Positions 45,827 through 57,683 are shown, numbered from the stretch's first letter. The stretch is DNA of 64,000 nucleotides from Seriola aureovittata (GCF_021018895.1 NC_079381.1:11045001-11109000); one strand, 5' to 3'. Translations and numbers: made by a program. The notes: generated from the letters alone by a model not told the origin.

Positions 45827-46780
45827 TGCAGCTGCAGCAACAGCAGCTGCAGAAATATGACCACCATCTTGCTGTGGTACTGGCCCTTCAGGAAATCATA
45901 CAGCCTGCAGGGTGATGTGTGCTGGGACCTTTACCGCATCCCTTGCTGTAGACTAGTGGACCAGCGCTCCTTGTTTTCCTCAGCTGATGTTGTGGTCTTC
46001 CACAACAGAGAGCTGCTTGAGGGCCACCAGAAGCTGCCCTTAGACCTCCAACGACCGCAGCACCAGAGGTGGGCCTGGATGTCCCTGGAGTCCCCTCTGC
46101 ACAACGGAAACTTGCGGCGGTATGCGGGTATCTTCAACATCACCATAACCTACAGGAGGGATGCTGATGTCAGTTCACCCTATGGCGAGCTGATACCAAA
46201 GGAGACGGAAGAACATGTGGCAGAAGATGCCGCTCTGAATAAGAGCTCTCTGGTCTGTTGGGTGGTCAGCGATTACTTGACACATCACAAGAGAAGCGAA
46301 GTGTACCGTGAGCTCAAAGCCGTAGTCCCTGTGAAGGTTTACGGGCATTGGACAAAGGCATACCTCACCTCTGGAGCCCTCTTACCTACAATCTCTCGCT
46401 GCTACTTCTATTTGGCTTTCGAAAACTCGATCGCGAAAGATTATATCACTGAGAAGCTGTGGAGGAATGCTTATCAGGGTGGGGCAGTTCCTGTTGTCCT
46501 GGGACCGTCGTTGAATGATTACAAAACTATAGCTCCGCCTCATTCTTTCATTCATGTTGATGAGTTTGCATCAGTGAAAGATTTAGGAAAGTATCTACAG
46601 CAGCTGGCAGAGGACAAGAAACGCTACAGTGAATATTTTACGTGGAAACAACAGTGGAAAGTGAAACTTTACACAGACTGGAGAGAGAGACTGTGTAAGA
46701 TCTGCTCACAGTATAACAGTTTTCCTCAGCAGAAATATTACACTGACCTAGAGGCCTGGGTTAATGCTAATAACATTTGA
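45356..46780 (+). CDS. fut7: Alpha-1,3-fucosyltransferase 7 with an expanded Ser/Asn-rich stem
   Basis: This is a Golgi type II membrane enzyme of the GT10 family. It transfers fucose from GDP-fucose to sialylated N-acetyllactosamine, making sialyl-Lewis x selectin ligands. The internal ATG at 45,392 gives 462 residues. Entry from the upstream exon would add 13. The order is a cytosolic tail, a signal-anchor (about residues 4-20), a stem, a 116-residue Ser/Asn/Cys repeat (38-153), then the catalytic domain starting MTTILLWYWPF (human TITILVWHWPF). The GT10 donor-binding motif FYLAFENS..DYITEKLWRNA lies at about 339-361, followed by VPVVLGP. Without the repeat the protein is about 346 residues, matching the human 342. 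YTDWRERLCKIC near the end matches human FUT7 closely. A polyadenylation signal AATAAA follows at 46,938-46,943. I chose FUT7 over FUT4/FUT9 on overall identity and on its neighbours. Confidence 0.94.
45504..45852 (+). repeat. 349-bp interrupted CAG-type trinucleotide repeat within fut7
   Basis: The tract is built of CAG, CAA, CTG and CAT triplets. In the fut7 frame these read AGC/AAC/TGC/ATC (Ser/Asn/Cys/Ile). The CAG (Gln) frame is broken by a TAG at 45,658-45,660. The tract contains no GT, hence no internal splice donor. A higher-order pattern is visible: the string caacatcaacagcag recurs several times at about 60-70 bp spacing, and cagctgcagctgcag palindromes punctuate it. This points to growth by slippage and unequal exchange. 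Confidence 0.97.
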
Positions 46781-46937
46781 GCTTGAACTATTGTGGTTGA
46801 TCAGTAATTGACAAATTGTGAATTTAACCACATTTTTTGGCACATTTGCAGACATAACGTCCTTGTTTTGCTGCACTAGCACAACCTTATTTTTCATGAC
46901 TTGAAATACATGTTTTATGTTGTTACTGTGCCGGTAA

Positions 46938-46943
46938 AATAAA
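46938..46943 (+). terminator. fut7 polyadenylation signal
   Basis: AATAAA 158 bp downstream of the fut7 stop codon, the first canonical signal on that strand. Confidence 0.6.
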
Positions 46944-49900
46944 TATGCAATCAGTATTAATCAGATGAACAGAAAAAGGATGAAAAGATTTTTTAAAAAT
47001 TAGGGGGAAGGCAATATTTACTGGAGAAAATGAATTACATCCTCTAGACTCATGAAACCATCCCCAACGTTTTTAGACATTTTTTCTGATTGATTAAAAA
47101 CCAAAAATTTAAATCTCTTATTTTACAAAAGTATTCAGAAGTTGAATCAACTGTTTAGTCACAAGGACAGTCAGTTCAGACTTCTTTTTCTTTTCCATCT
47201 CCTCAGTTTGAAAGAGTTTTCTTTTGACATGAAAAACTTCCAGCTGAAGCAGAAGAATCCACTTTGTACCAGAGTTAGTACAAAGACAGCAGGCAAGGCT
47301 GTTCATGGTGACTTTGGTAATTCAAAGTGTTTGGCGGTAGGGACTGAATTCAATATTAAACCTTATTGTATTTAGCATTGGTTTTCATTATTATGAAAAT
47401 AAACACCGATTAACCTTTGCACATATTAAAGACACAGCAAGTTTACACAATGTCACATTTCTTCACAACTACAAAAAAGGACAGCCCTGAGTTTTAACTC
47501 TCTTTAACTCTTAGCTTTGTTTCTTTCTAAACTTATTTTAATGAGTTGAATGAACTCTCAGCAGTTAGAACAGCTCATGTTTATAAGTTCACATAACCAA
47601 CACAACTATCATACCTTAACTACTTCATATAAAGAACGTTGACCCAAGTGATATAGATCCCTAGCACTTTAAACCAAACACCTGACCTCTCAGTTGACAT
47701 AAGTGTTGTCAGAATGGAAATACACTTATTCACATTTTTACTGAGAGTAAGATGAGAAGGTTGATACCACAATAATGTATAAGTATGAACCTGCAGCCAG
47801 CAGCTGGCTAATATAGCTTGTAGATTTTGTTACCTTTGTACAGTGCCAGGCTTTCCTCTGCCTCAGGTCCTTATGCTGTTTAAAGCTAAACGGCTGCTGG
47901 TTGTAGCTTCACATCTATCATACAGATTTGAGAGTGTTATCAAGTCTCTCGTTTGGCTCTCAGCAAGACCAGTAATAAGAGTGTTCCCAAAATATTAACT
48001 ATTCCTTTAAATTGCACTCACATAAACACATTCTTTGTATTACCATCCATGCTTGAACAGATGTTAAGACACATGACAATCTCTGAACTAACTTAATAAG
48101 TTGATTAAGTACATCCTTACCCATCATCAACAGAAGAATGCTGTGTGATTCCTGATGGGACACATTCCGTGTTAAACTCTTATGGACGTCATCTTCCTTG
48201 CAATCACAGAATTGCCCCCAGAATATACAAAAAAGGTGACCAATAAAGGTACAAATAGTTTGTTCAAAAGGGACAACGCCTCCAGCTTGAAATTGATCCC
48301 ATGATTCCTTGCACTGCTTCATTTGCAGTATCTGTGCTGAAAGTAATGAAATAATTACTAACAATAAATGTAAGCTTGTTAGACTTTCATCACCTTTTCG
48401 TCCAACTTTAAACAGATGAATTATCAAAAAGCTTACATTTGATTTTTCTTCATCTGTATTGTATTTGTATTTTAGTATGTCAAAAGACTAATTTCATGTT
48501 TGGTCAGTTCAACTTAATCTGTTTAGTTCATGGCTTTCTCTCATTCCTAATAAAAACAAGTGAACTAGACCGAATGGCCCAGCGTGTTCAAACACCAGAC
48601 ATTTTCCAGTTAGACTAACGACTCAGGTTGCCACCATGCTTCATGGAGATCAAAGAAACCATCGTTTTAGTTTGTCGTTTGTAGTTTCTGCAGGTGTTAA
48701 CCATTGGTTGTAAAGCAACAGTGGCATGGTGCAATAGTATAGAGGTTCAACAAAGAAGGCTTTACTTTTGGTGGGATGTGCAAAGATTTACTGGGGTGAA
48801 AAGACAGTAATTCAGAAGTTTGCATGCAAATGTTTGAAAGAAAAAAGTGTTACTTGGTACAGAGATGCGCTTTATGAGTGAAAACATCTGTGTAGCTAAT
48901 GTTTCAATAAATTATAATTAAACCATTTACATTCCGTTGAGAAAATGTATTACAACTAATTGCTAATTGTTGAATTATGACTGCACTCTTTCAGTCAATA
49001 TTCAAGTCAGTAATATTAAGGCTTATCATTAATACTGAAGCAACTCTGGTGCTAGCAAGGATTACTCCAATGTATAAGTGACAACTCTTAACTGGTTCTT
49101 GCTAATAATTTCATGGTCACTCAGGGATTCAAAGTCATGTGAGGTATTGTGAAGGAGAATAAGTGACATTTAATGCCTTCATTTCTAAACTTATGGTCAT
49201 ACGAGTAAAAAGCAACTTTTCAAAATACAACTCCAGTGAGGATCGAGTGTTATTTCATCATTAACACAAAAAACCCCTTTACAATAAAATCAAAATGAGG
49301 TATTTGAATACAGTTTGTCAACTTGACAATGGTTGATCTAGTCAGGTCAGACGTTTCTCTCATTACCATTCATCTGAGACATGTAGAGAAAATATTGACA
49401 TTGTGCAAATGGAAGCCATAGCAGCTAAAACATTTGTGAGTAACAAGACATTTGTCACAATTCTTCAAAATATGTTGAATCTCCCCCCACCCCCATTGCT
49501 GCTAAAATATTTGCTCAAGATGGCAATGACAACCCAACAACTATAGGAGAAAATCTGGTTTTGGTATACACACACAGGACATTTTTAAAAAGATTATTCA
49601 ACATTACAAAAGCAACTTGTGCAAAAATCAATGGGAAAAAAAAAATTCACCTTAATGAGAATTTATATTTTCCATTTCAATGGAAGACAGTTTAGACAAA
49701 TACTGCAGCTGCTCTTTTCAGATGGGACAAGTATCGTACAAATGTTGACCCAACTGTCAAAGATGAATTCTGCTTAAAGAGGTATTTCCTCACATGGCGA
49801 TTCCCTTGTTACCCCAGATCCTTCCTCATCTGCACCAGAGAAAACATACCCAGGATTTAGCACAAGTGGAAGGAATACCCTGGTTCTTTAACCCTGCTCA

Positions 49901-50330
49901 TATTTACACCATCATTCCACAGCTGGACTATATATTGTAGCACCAAATCCTACTTTGTTCGAAAACTGCGAATGATTAAAGCCTATGGAATAACTTACTA
50001 TGAATAATCCAAGAACACAAAAACACAAAGGCACATTTAACATTCCATTCAAAGCAGTTGCTGTAGAGTTTCAGGTTGTGGTTGGAGGATGTGGCCCGTG
50101 GCAATTTGTTAAGTTTCTGCATAAGAACAGGAACAAGAAGCTACTTTGATTCGTCTCGTTGCTGCAGTTGAGAAAAGCCTTCCGCCTTAAAGTTTCTATA
50201 TCCCGAGGTCCACCGATATTATCGGCCAATCGGGTGGTTGGATTCAGAGGCTCGTCTGCAGCTAGAGTTGGGGTTGGACAGAGGCTTGAGAATGAAATCT
50301 ATGGATTTGGCAGGGAGTGCCTGAGCACGT
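46944..50330. other. fut7-pou5f3 convergent intergenic region and pou5f3 3' UTR
   Basis: The two genes point towards each other across this 3.4-kb AT-rich stretch. It holds one dispersed repeat (about 47,790-48,006) and otherwise unique sequence. A 142-codon minus-strand frame at 47,999-48,427 has no domain or splice-flanked structure. The pou5f3 3' UTR must lie in the right part, but I could not pick a single polyadenylation site. Confidence 0.5.
47790..48006 (+). repeat. Dispersed percomorph repeat
   Basis: Starts around 'gcagccagcagctggctaat', contains 'gattttgttacctttgtaca' and 'gccaggctttcct', and ends 'ttaactattcctttaa'. This is the usual block order of a short repeat common in percomorph genomes. 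Non-coding and degraded. Confidence 0.6.
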
Positions 50331-52527
50331 TTATCCAGTCAGGTGACCAACAAGTCCGGGATGAAGGGCTTGTTTCAGGACATCGGGCCGATGAAGTGGG
50401 GGCATGTACAGTGTGGGAGGAGGGGCTCCAGGATAGCTGGTAGAAGGGTAGCTCTGACTGGGAATGGGGGAGGGAGCCATGTTTAGTGGGGAAGGGCTCT
50501 GCTCGTAATACTGGCCATCGCACTCCTCATCCAGTGGCAAAGCCAGGCGCTTCCCTTTCTGTCTTCGGTTGCAGAACCAAACACGTACCACCTGGTGAGA
50601 ACAGCATGTCATTTCAAACAGAGACCAAGTAGATACATATTCTTCAGAAGGCGAACTGCTTCATTTTGGTACTTACATCCCTCTCCAGGCCCAGGTCATC
50701 TGAGATGTGTGTGATCTCCTGGGTGTTGGGTTTGGGACATTTGATAAAGTAAGACTCCAGAGCAGAGCGCACTGCTCCCTCCAGACTGGTCCTCCTCTTC
50801 CTCTTCCTGGTGTCAACAAATACTCTCTCAATCTTGTACATCTGTGGAATCAAAAATTAGTGTGTTAGTGTTAAATACAGCATTTCTTATTAGAATGTGT
50901 ATGCCATGCCATACAGTATGGTAAACTCTAACAGGACTTGTGTACAGAACAGATTGTTGTCCATTTTCATGTGAGTCATGTAAGGGTCAAATAAGGTTTA
51001 ATGTGGTGATGAAAAGGCTAAATTACAACCAATAGGTGGCATATTACACTTCACATGAGCAGAGCGCTTTGGTTCAGGTTAGCTCAGCAGGAAGTTAGCT
51101 CAGCCTGAAAAGACCAACTGATCCCATGAGCCTTGGTGATCATCTGTTGTCTTGTAAAGTAGCTGGCAGATGTCAGGGTTGCAGACTTACGTCCTGGGGA
51201 TTCTCTGAGGTCTCTGCCTCATTCAGCCATCTCTGAAGAAGGGGTTTCAGCTTGCACATGTTCTTGAAACTGAGCTGCAGAGCCTCAAAGCGGCAAATGG
51301 TCGTCTGGCTGAACATCTTACCTATGCAAAGAAAACATCAGATATCACATGCAATAAACTCAGAATTGTTAACTTATGCAATGTTCGTCTACACCGGAGT
51401 CCCAATCTGTTGGGACAGTTTATGCAACACTGATCCATATCAGAAGCCAGTTTTCTTTCAGGTCATTTTCAGGTTTTTGTTTTGGCTGAACATAACTTAC
51501 CATAAAGGTTACCCAGGGCCAGGCCAACATCCGCTTGTGTGAAACCCAGAGTAATGCGCTTGTGTTTCAGTTCCTTGGCAAACTGCTCCAGTTCCTCAGT
51601 GGAGAGGTTCTCCTGCATGACAGGGAAATCAAAAACATGAAATGGTGAACTTGAACACATTTAGGCCTAGATGACATAGCTTATTCCCTACAAACTCAAT
51701 TGCTTCTTATCTAAGGAAACAATTTTAAAACTCATACATTGAAGACATGATGCAGTGACTGTTCTTACCTCCTCGGAGTCGCTGCACCCTCCACTGGAGG
51801 ACCCGCTGCTCCGCGTGGAGGAGGCCGGGTTCTGCGTCTGGGGCCCGGGGGCAGCTTGGGTTGGGTTCACACTGAAAAACGCGTTTCCTGGAAGCCCGTT
51901 GCTCGGGGGTGACGGGGACATAGATGGGGACGATGCGGAGGATGTTGAGGGATTTTGATTACTGTTACCGGGCGGGGTAATGTGGGCGATCCCCGGCCAG
52001 AAGGACGGGTTCCAGGCCGCAGGGTAGAAGACTCCATGGGGCATGGCGGCGGAGGCAGGCGGTGTCGGGTACTGCTGACCCTTCATCTCCGTTGAGAAGT
52101 CATTGCCGGTGTCCTTCTCAGTCTTTATCTCGGGCAGTTTGATTTGCTCCCGGGTCTCGGCTATGGGGGGGCTCAGGTTTGTAGGCTGGGTAGCTGCAGT
52201 TACGCCGGGTACCTGGCCGGTGTACTCTGGCGCAGCAAAGGGATACCAGTGCTTGGGTTGCCCAAACTCTCCAGCCTGTAGGTCGGTTCCCCTGTAGTCA
52301 CTGGCCACGGATGAGAAAGGGAAAAATGTCTGCGCAGTGGCCGGTGTGATGCCACTGTAAGCGGTTTTGTTGTAGAGAAGACTCGGGTCTGGCAGAACGC
52401 CGTGAGGAAGCTGGAATGACGCAGCGCTGCCCAAACCATCTTGACCCAAAACCTGGGAGCACGGGTTGACCCGGCTGAAGTCATAAGGCCTGCTTTGGCA
52501 CTCAGGACTCTGCGATCTTTCAGACAT
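50331..52527 (-). CDS. pou5f3: POU domain class 5 transcription factor (Oct4 homologue)
   Basis: This transcription factor binds octamer DNA and controls pluripotency and zygotic genome activation in fish embryos. Coding exons, 5' to 3': 51769-52527, 51501-51612, 51191-51321, 50677-50841, 50331-50591. The total is 1,428 nt and 475 residues, close to zebrafish Pou5f3 (about 472). The start is the ATG at 52,527 (MSERSQSPE). The N-terminal 253 residues are Pro/Ser/Gly-rich transactivation sequence encoded by one exon. The POU-specific domain is about 258-332 ([20 protein letters not shown], then [18 protein letters not shown]). A short linker leads to the POU homeodomain (about 347-406) with basic [10 protein letters not shown] and helix 3 [11 protein letters not shown], including the DNA-contacting Asn397. 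The C-terminus is Pro-rich. It lies between npdc1 and fut7, the ancestral POU5F3 position rather than the POU5F1 one. Confidence 0.97.
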
Positions 52528-53030
52528 CTTCCAAGCGGTGTGAGAGGCTGATAACAAACACGCGTCCCGAAATTAAAAAACAAACAAACAAAAAAAATAT
52601 TATTGATGATTGATTTTAAACGTGTTCATCCGTTTCAAGTTTTCGAACAAACCCAAAACAAAAAACATACCAGAGGGTGATGCTCTCCAAAAACAAACCA
52701 GCGCCTGTCCGAGTAAAGTCCGTTTTGGATGAAGAGTTTGTGCAAAATATGTAAAGGCCTAAGCAGTTACCGTTTTGGTGCAACATAACCACCAATACGC
52801 CTACGGCCTACTCCATGAAGTCCCGTCTTTCACACCACCGCCACTCACCTCACCTTCAAGCTCAAATGCTCCTCTCCTGCCAATGCCCCACAGATTTTCC
52901 TAATCACAGCTGCGGGTGTTGGAGAGCCACCTATCTTGTCACCCATTGGCTGGCGCAGACAATTGCGCACAGCTGATGGTGAGTTTGTGAATGACCTTGA
53001 TTCCTCCCAAAGTAGTGGGCGTGTTTTCAC
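52528..53030 (-). promoter_or_regulatory. pou5f3 proximal upstream region with NR5A/ESRRB-type, CCAAT and KLF/SP-type motifs
   Basis: Within 500 bp upstream of the pou5f3 start codon are TGACCTTGA (52,992-53,000, reverse complement TCAAGGTCA, the extended half-site bound by NR5A2, SF1 and ESRRB), an inverted CCAAT box (ATTGG, 52,945-52,949) and GTGGGCGTG (53,015-53,023, KLF/SP type). A possible donor (CTCTG|GTATGT) near 52,672 hints at a 5' untranslated exon. The transcription start cannot be fixed from sequence. Confidence 0.45.
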
Positions 53031-53869
53031 ATAAAGTTTGAGCCTTTTACAGATCCACTGTGTTTTCTGCTTTTAAAGTGAAATTAAAGCTACTAAGTGA
53101 AATTAAACATTGCTCAGGACAACATTAATAATTCAACAGTTTTAAGTCACATTAAAACGCATATTTACATTGCTAAGTGGGCACGGGTCACACAGCTGCT
53201 GTAAATACATACTGTAAGTTGCTCGCCTCATACATGAATCATAATGCTGGGTTTGTTTAAATCATCCGTCTTTAAGGAGATGGCTTTGATATTAAAATCC
53301 CTGTCACCGATTTCGCCTTAATCTTTACATTTGAAATAAATAAAATGGAGTTGATAACTGTGATAGAAGAAATTAACTTGACTAATTTGGGTTTTAAGAA
53401 TATTTTACATCTCATGAATTGGGCAACACATGAAAAAAAAAAAAGATTTTTAATGTCTGAATGAAATGTAGGCTAGGTGTAGGACTATTTAGAAATCATG
53501 AAATACACAGGGAGACAATACACCCATGAAAGATGGTGGCAGATAAGCTGAGGCCTATGACACATGTTTTGTATTTGAGTCATTTAGTTTATTTTACATC
53601 AGATAAAGCAGAGTTTTTCCACGTTTAACAAGTTAAGCAAGATTTAAGTCTTAACACTGCTTTGTCAAGATGAATATTTGTACAGAATAGATCCATGGTT
53701 CCACTAAAACCTGCCACTGTCAGGGTGTGTTTAGGCTGGATATGGACATATTGATTTTAATTTAGGCTTATTTATTTATTTGTTTGTTTGATTTTATTCT
53801 AGATTTCTTGAAATACAATAAATGAAAAAAACCTGACAGTTAAATCATAAAACCACCAACAGCATTCAG

Positions 53870-54105
53870 GTGAACTTCTCCCATTCACCCTTGATCGGTG
53901 GCCATTCAAAAGCCTGGATGGTCGATTCACCGGTACAGATGCGCTCCCCCAGCGCGAGTCGTTGGCCGCAGATTGCGGCAGGAAGACGCACTGCGGGGAG
54001 GGAGAGGGGGTGCCATTGTACGACGTGGCCCCGGGGCACCCCGTGGATTTCAGATCCCGAGTTGCGATGGTCGACCATTAGCTCCTTTTCAGATTGAAAC
54101 AATAA
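53870..54105. other. Isolated CpG-rich island with overlapping open frames, identity unknown
   Basis: About 235 bp are sharply GC- and CpG-rich (for example gcgctcccccagcgcgagtc) between AT-rich flanks. The minus strand carries an open frame of 78 codons (53,866-54,102) with protein-like composition (..AAICGQRLALGERICTG..). The plus strand is open in two frames. I recognise no domain, tRNA, snRNA or rRNA segment. It could be an exon or retro-fragment of an unidentified gene, a rearranged structural RNA piece or an unmethylated regulatory island. Confidence 0.5.
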
Positions 54106-55415
54106 GTCTCAACCCTTTGATTCCGCCCCACACCCACCTCCTCCCCCCGTCCCCTCCCTCCTGTCCTCTGAAACAAACACCAGACACAGGTTTCACTCTG
54201 GTCTGCAGGTCCGGGGGTTCACTGAGGGCGAATACCTTGGTATCCAGTCTGAAATGCCCTTAAGGTCCAAAACAGGTCTGAGGACCATGGTGTTGTCTGC
54301 AGGTGCAAGAATCAAGCTGTGTAGGAAAATCTTCTGCATGGGTGGTATCCAGCTTGAAATGAAGGAGCATGATATTCATCCCTTTTTGTAGCTCTCTAAA
54401 TTATTTTTGCTTCCTGGCCTCTTATGATGGAGTGGTGCCTGACTGGTGGACAATTAGATTAAATAATGGCTTTCACTTCTGCACATTGTGCTGTTTAATT
54501 ACTCACCAGAGGGGGTTTAGAGGCATAAACTGGATATAAATGTAAGAAGTGGAATGGAAAAAACAGAAAATATGACAATGAAGATGTCTGGCAGAAATAT
54601 ATAATTCTTTTACACCTCCAGTTTATCTCATGGTCTCCTTCCCAGACTGAGAACCACCATTGCACTGAATTTCTTCTTCTGAACCTTAAAAATCATCTCA
54701 CCATTTACTATAAGCAGCAGATCAATACACTCTCTGCTATCACAGATATAAAGCCACGTAAGTCCAGGATGTGGAAACCTTGGGGAGACCACAAGAGCTT
54801 GGTCAATAGCTTAAAAGACATCAAACCCCAGCTATACAAGCATTGTCCTGGGCCATGGACTTGGGAGTATAATTGTCATGCAAAAGACAGACAGCAAGAG
54901 AGATGGTAGACTTTAGGCAGGGCTTCAGAGAGAAAGGGACAGCAGAGCTCAGGGTGTCCAAAGGAGGGAGGGAGTGGGGGGGGGGGGGGCAGTGTTGAAT
55001 AGCTTGATACAGTGAGGAGGAGATGTGTGAGGGGAGTATCTAGGGATTTAGTTGACCCCCCCCCTCCAGATGCCTCAGATCTTGTCTTTAGTTCTTTTTA
55101 AGTGGCCTCTCCAAGACACCTCAGAGGTCTGCTCGCTACTCGCAGGGCAGGTTCAGTCAAGCAGGGAAAGGAAGAAAGTTTGAGATAAAAGAAATCCTGT
55201 TGGTAACGCAGAGTGAATGAGCTGCACACCACAACCAGTCACGCCAGTGAAGAGAAAACTACCTCTAACAAACCCCAACATGTCAGGCTTCATTTGCACG
55301 TCCAGTTCGGCACGTTCAACTCTTCAGTTTTCTTTGTACTTTTCTTTCTCTTTCGCTCTTTCTCTAACCACCAACGTAGACTGTGTACATTTAATGGAAA
55401 TGTATAGCCTAGTAG

Positions 55416-55417
<2 letters not shown>

Positions 55418-55464
<47 letters not shown>
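55418..55464. repeat. (TA)n microsatellite
   Basis: About 23 TA units. Confidence 0.97.
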
Positions 55465-55466
<2 letters not shown>

Positions 55467-56476
55467 TGTTATATATGTACGTGATTGAGAGGCGTTGACT
55501 TAATTATTGCATGGGCGATTGGTCCTGCTGTAAGAAACTAGTTGCAGATGAGCTCTGAACCGGTTCTGTAAAAGCTGCTGTGACTTCGTCGTAAAGACAC
55601 CACCCTGTCCTGAATCTAGAAAATAATGGTTACAACTGTAATGTCTGTTCACACATCCCCCAACTCCTGCTTCACTCAAGTCTTTCATCTCTAAAGGATA
55701 TAGGACGTTTATATACTTTTATTTGTATTTTATTTTATTTTTTATTTTCTTCTTCTTGTTTCTCATTTTAACTTGACATACCAACATCTTTCAGGATGTA
55801 TGGGTTTACTCATGTCTATACATAAACTTGTGAGAATGACACAGTGGTTTAACTGCACTGTCACCTCAAGAAGAGATGGTTTCATTCAGCGGTTCCTGTG
55901 GTTGCAAAAGAGGCACTTCTTAGAAGATATATTTATGAAAATCCTGTAAAACTGCAGCCTAATATTCTAAGAACCTATAAAATAATAGCTCTACAGTCTA
56001 AAACACCCTCCTCCCAGAACACAACAAAAGTTTGTTTTATTGCTTAATTGTCATTTAAAAAAAAAAAAAAGAAACATGATAAATGAACCTCAAACATCAT
56101 GGGAACAAATCTCAGTCACAAGTTACTGATTGATAACGTCATAACACTGGAATCTAAATACTGCCCCTCCTGTTGAGCAGCACAATCGTCTCCCACAAAC
56201 AAGTCTGATGGCTTTTTGATTTTCTTCCTAATGGCCCTGCCTTTGACACCCACCTTCACAGACCCTCCACCCACTCAGGTTTTCATCCGAGGGCCAATGG
56301 CTGCCTTCCTTCCACTGTGCACCGGCACAAAGGGCTTTAATGGCCCTTGGCATGTGGCTCAATGGGGACAGGAGACTGACTTATCCCCTCCCCAACACAC
56401 GCAGACATGTAACTACATATACAACACCCATCTAAGGGTACATGCAAGCGTTCTCTCTCCCCCTGCCTCCAACAGT

Positions 56477-56507
56477 CACCCACCCACCCACCCACCCACC
56501 CACACAC
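56477..56507. repeat. (CCCA)n microsatellite
   Basis: About seven CCCA units running into a short CA tract. Confidence 0.9.
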
Positions 56508-57628
56508 ACCCTTTCCCAGTGTAGTCATTTGTACCTTCTAGTTAGATAGTCACCAAAAACCACACAGAAAGTCACACGTTGCAGCAGAGGCAGCACCACA
56601 TGTCACTGCAAGATGAAGGAAGTGTCTTTGCTCGCAAAGTTCATTACAGTGGAAATGTTTAAAGAACTGCAGTTTGTCTTGCTGATGCAACAAAACTAAA
56701 TCTATATTTAAAGGCAATCACTGGTTCCTCCATATTGTCTGCTTTGCTATAAGCGTTAGGTGGGTTAGAACAATTTTCTCTCTTTCTCTCGTTCTTTGTT
56801 GTTTTATTGTAATTTTTAATCAGATTGTACAAAACAGCTGTATTATATTGTTATGGGGGAACCATTACTTAAATGTCCCTGGTTTGAATCGGGCGAGGGA
56901 GCTTCACTATACTTCTTGTCATTTCTCCAGTATCAATAACTAATAAAGGCAATAAATGTCCCACAACAAAAAATTTATTGGATGCATACCATGAAAACCA
57001 CACAAAGAAAAGGCAAAACAAAGTCATTTTCACATGTGGTAAAAAGTTTTAATTCCTTGGTCTGCATGTACAAATATGTATAAAAGGTGAACACTTTCAC
57101 ACTTTGTATGTACATTTTGCAGCACGAGGTTAACTTGGGAATGACAAGAGGACAGAGAGGAAAGAGGGACGATACAAGATAGTGATATTTACCACCTACA
57201 CATCCATCAGTATAGTTTTTCTCCAAAATTTCATTCAAGTGCTTAGAAGTCACTTTTACTGTACATTCCTCCTCCATCAACAGGATGCATACATACAGGA
57301 GGCAGAGTAACTCATCAAAGCATTGCCATGATTCAAACACAGTACAGTAAACCATGCAAACAGACATCAGAGTACTTCATTTCCAGATATATATTTATAT
57401 TCTATAATCTTAAAATCTGTATGTGCAGCTTATATGACGAGACATAAAATTAGCAACACCACTGGTAACATTTTCAATGCTAAACCCTGTGCTGTGTTAG
57501 GGAGTTATTTTTACAGAGGTATCACAGAGATCGGATTTTAAATATTTCCTGGGTATCCGTTGGGAATGCGGTTTAGCCACTAGCTAGCCATGACAAAATG
57601 CAAGGGAGGGCACCTGTTTTTCAACTTA

Positions 57629-57632
57629 TGTA

Positions 57633-57681
<49 letters not shown>
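57629..57681. repeat. (GT)n microsatellite in presumed npdc1 3' UTR
   Basis: A near-pure TG tract preceded by three TATG units; CA repeat in the mRNA sense. Confidence 0.95.

Positions 57682-57683
<2 letters not shown>

Larger units (their letters stand above)
53031..56973. other. pou5f3-npdc1 intergenic region
   Basis: No gene was recognised. The region contains a CpG-rich island (53,870-54,105, listed separately), a G-run of about 14 at 54,975-54,990, a (TA)n tract (55,418-55,464) and a (CCCA)n tract (56,477-56,507). Confidence 0.55.

Noticed and set aside
45504..45852. The repeat as an intron of fut7 (a ttttgcag acceptor-like sequence precedes it)
   Set aside because: The tract has no GT donor, and an exon beginning at 45,508 would lose the ATG and the membrane anchor, while the open frame runs unbroken through the tract.
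47999..48427. 142-codon minus-strand open frame between fut7 and pou5f3
   Set aside because: Partly overlaps a dispersed repeat end, has no recognisable domain and no exon partners.
53870..54105. CpG-rich island as an rRNA or snRNA fragment
   Set aside because: I compared it by eye with remembered 18S, 28S, U1, U2 and RNase P sequences and found no matching block; left as unknown rather than named.
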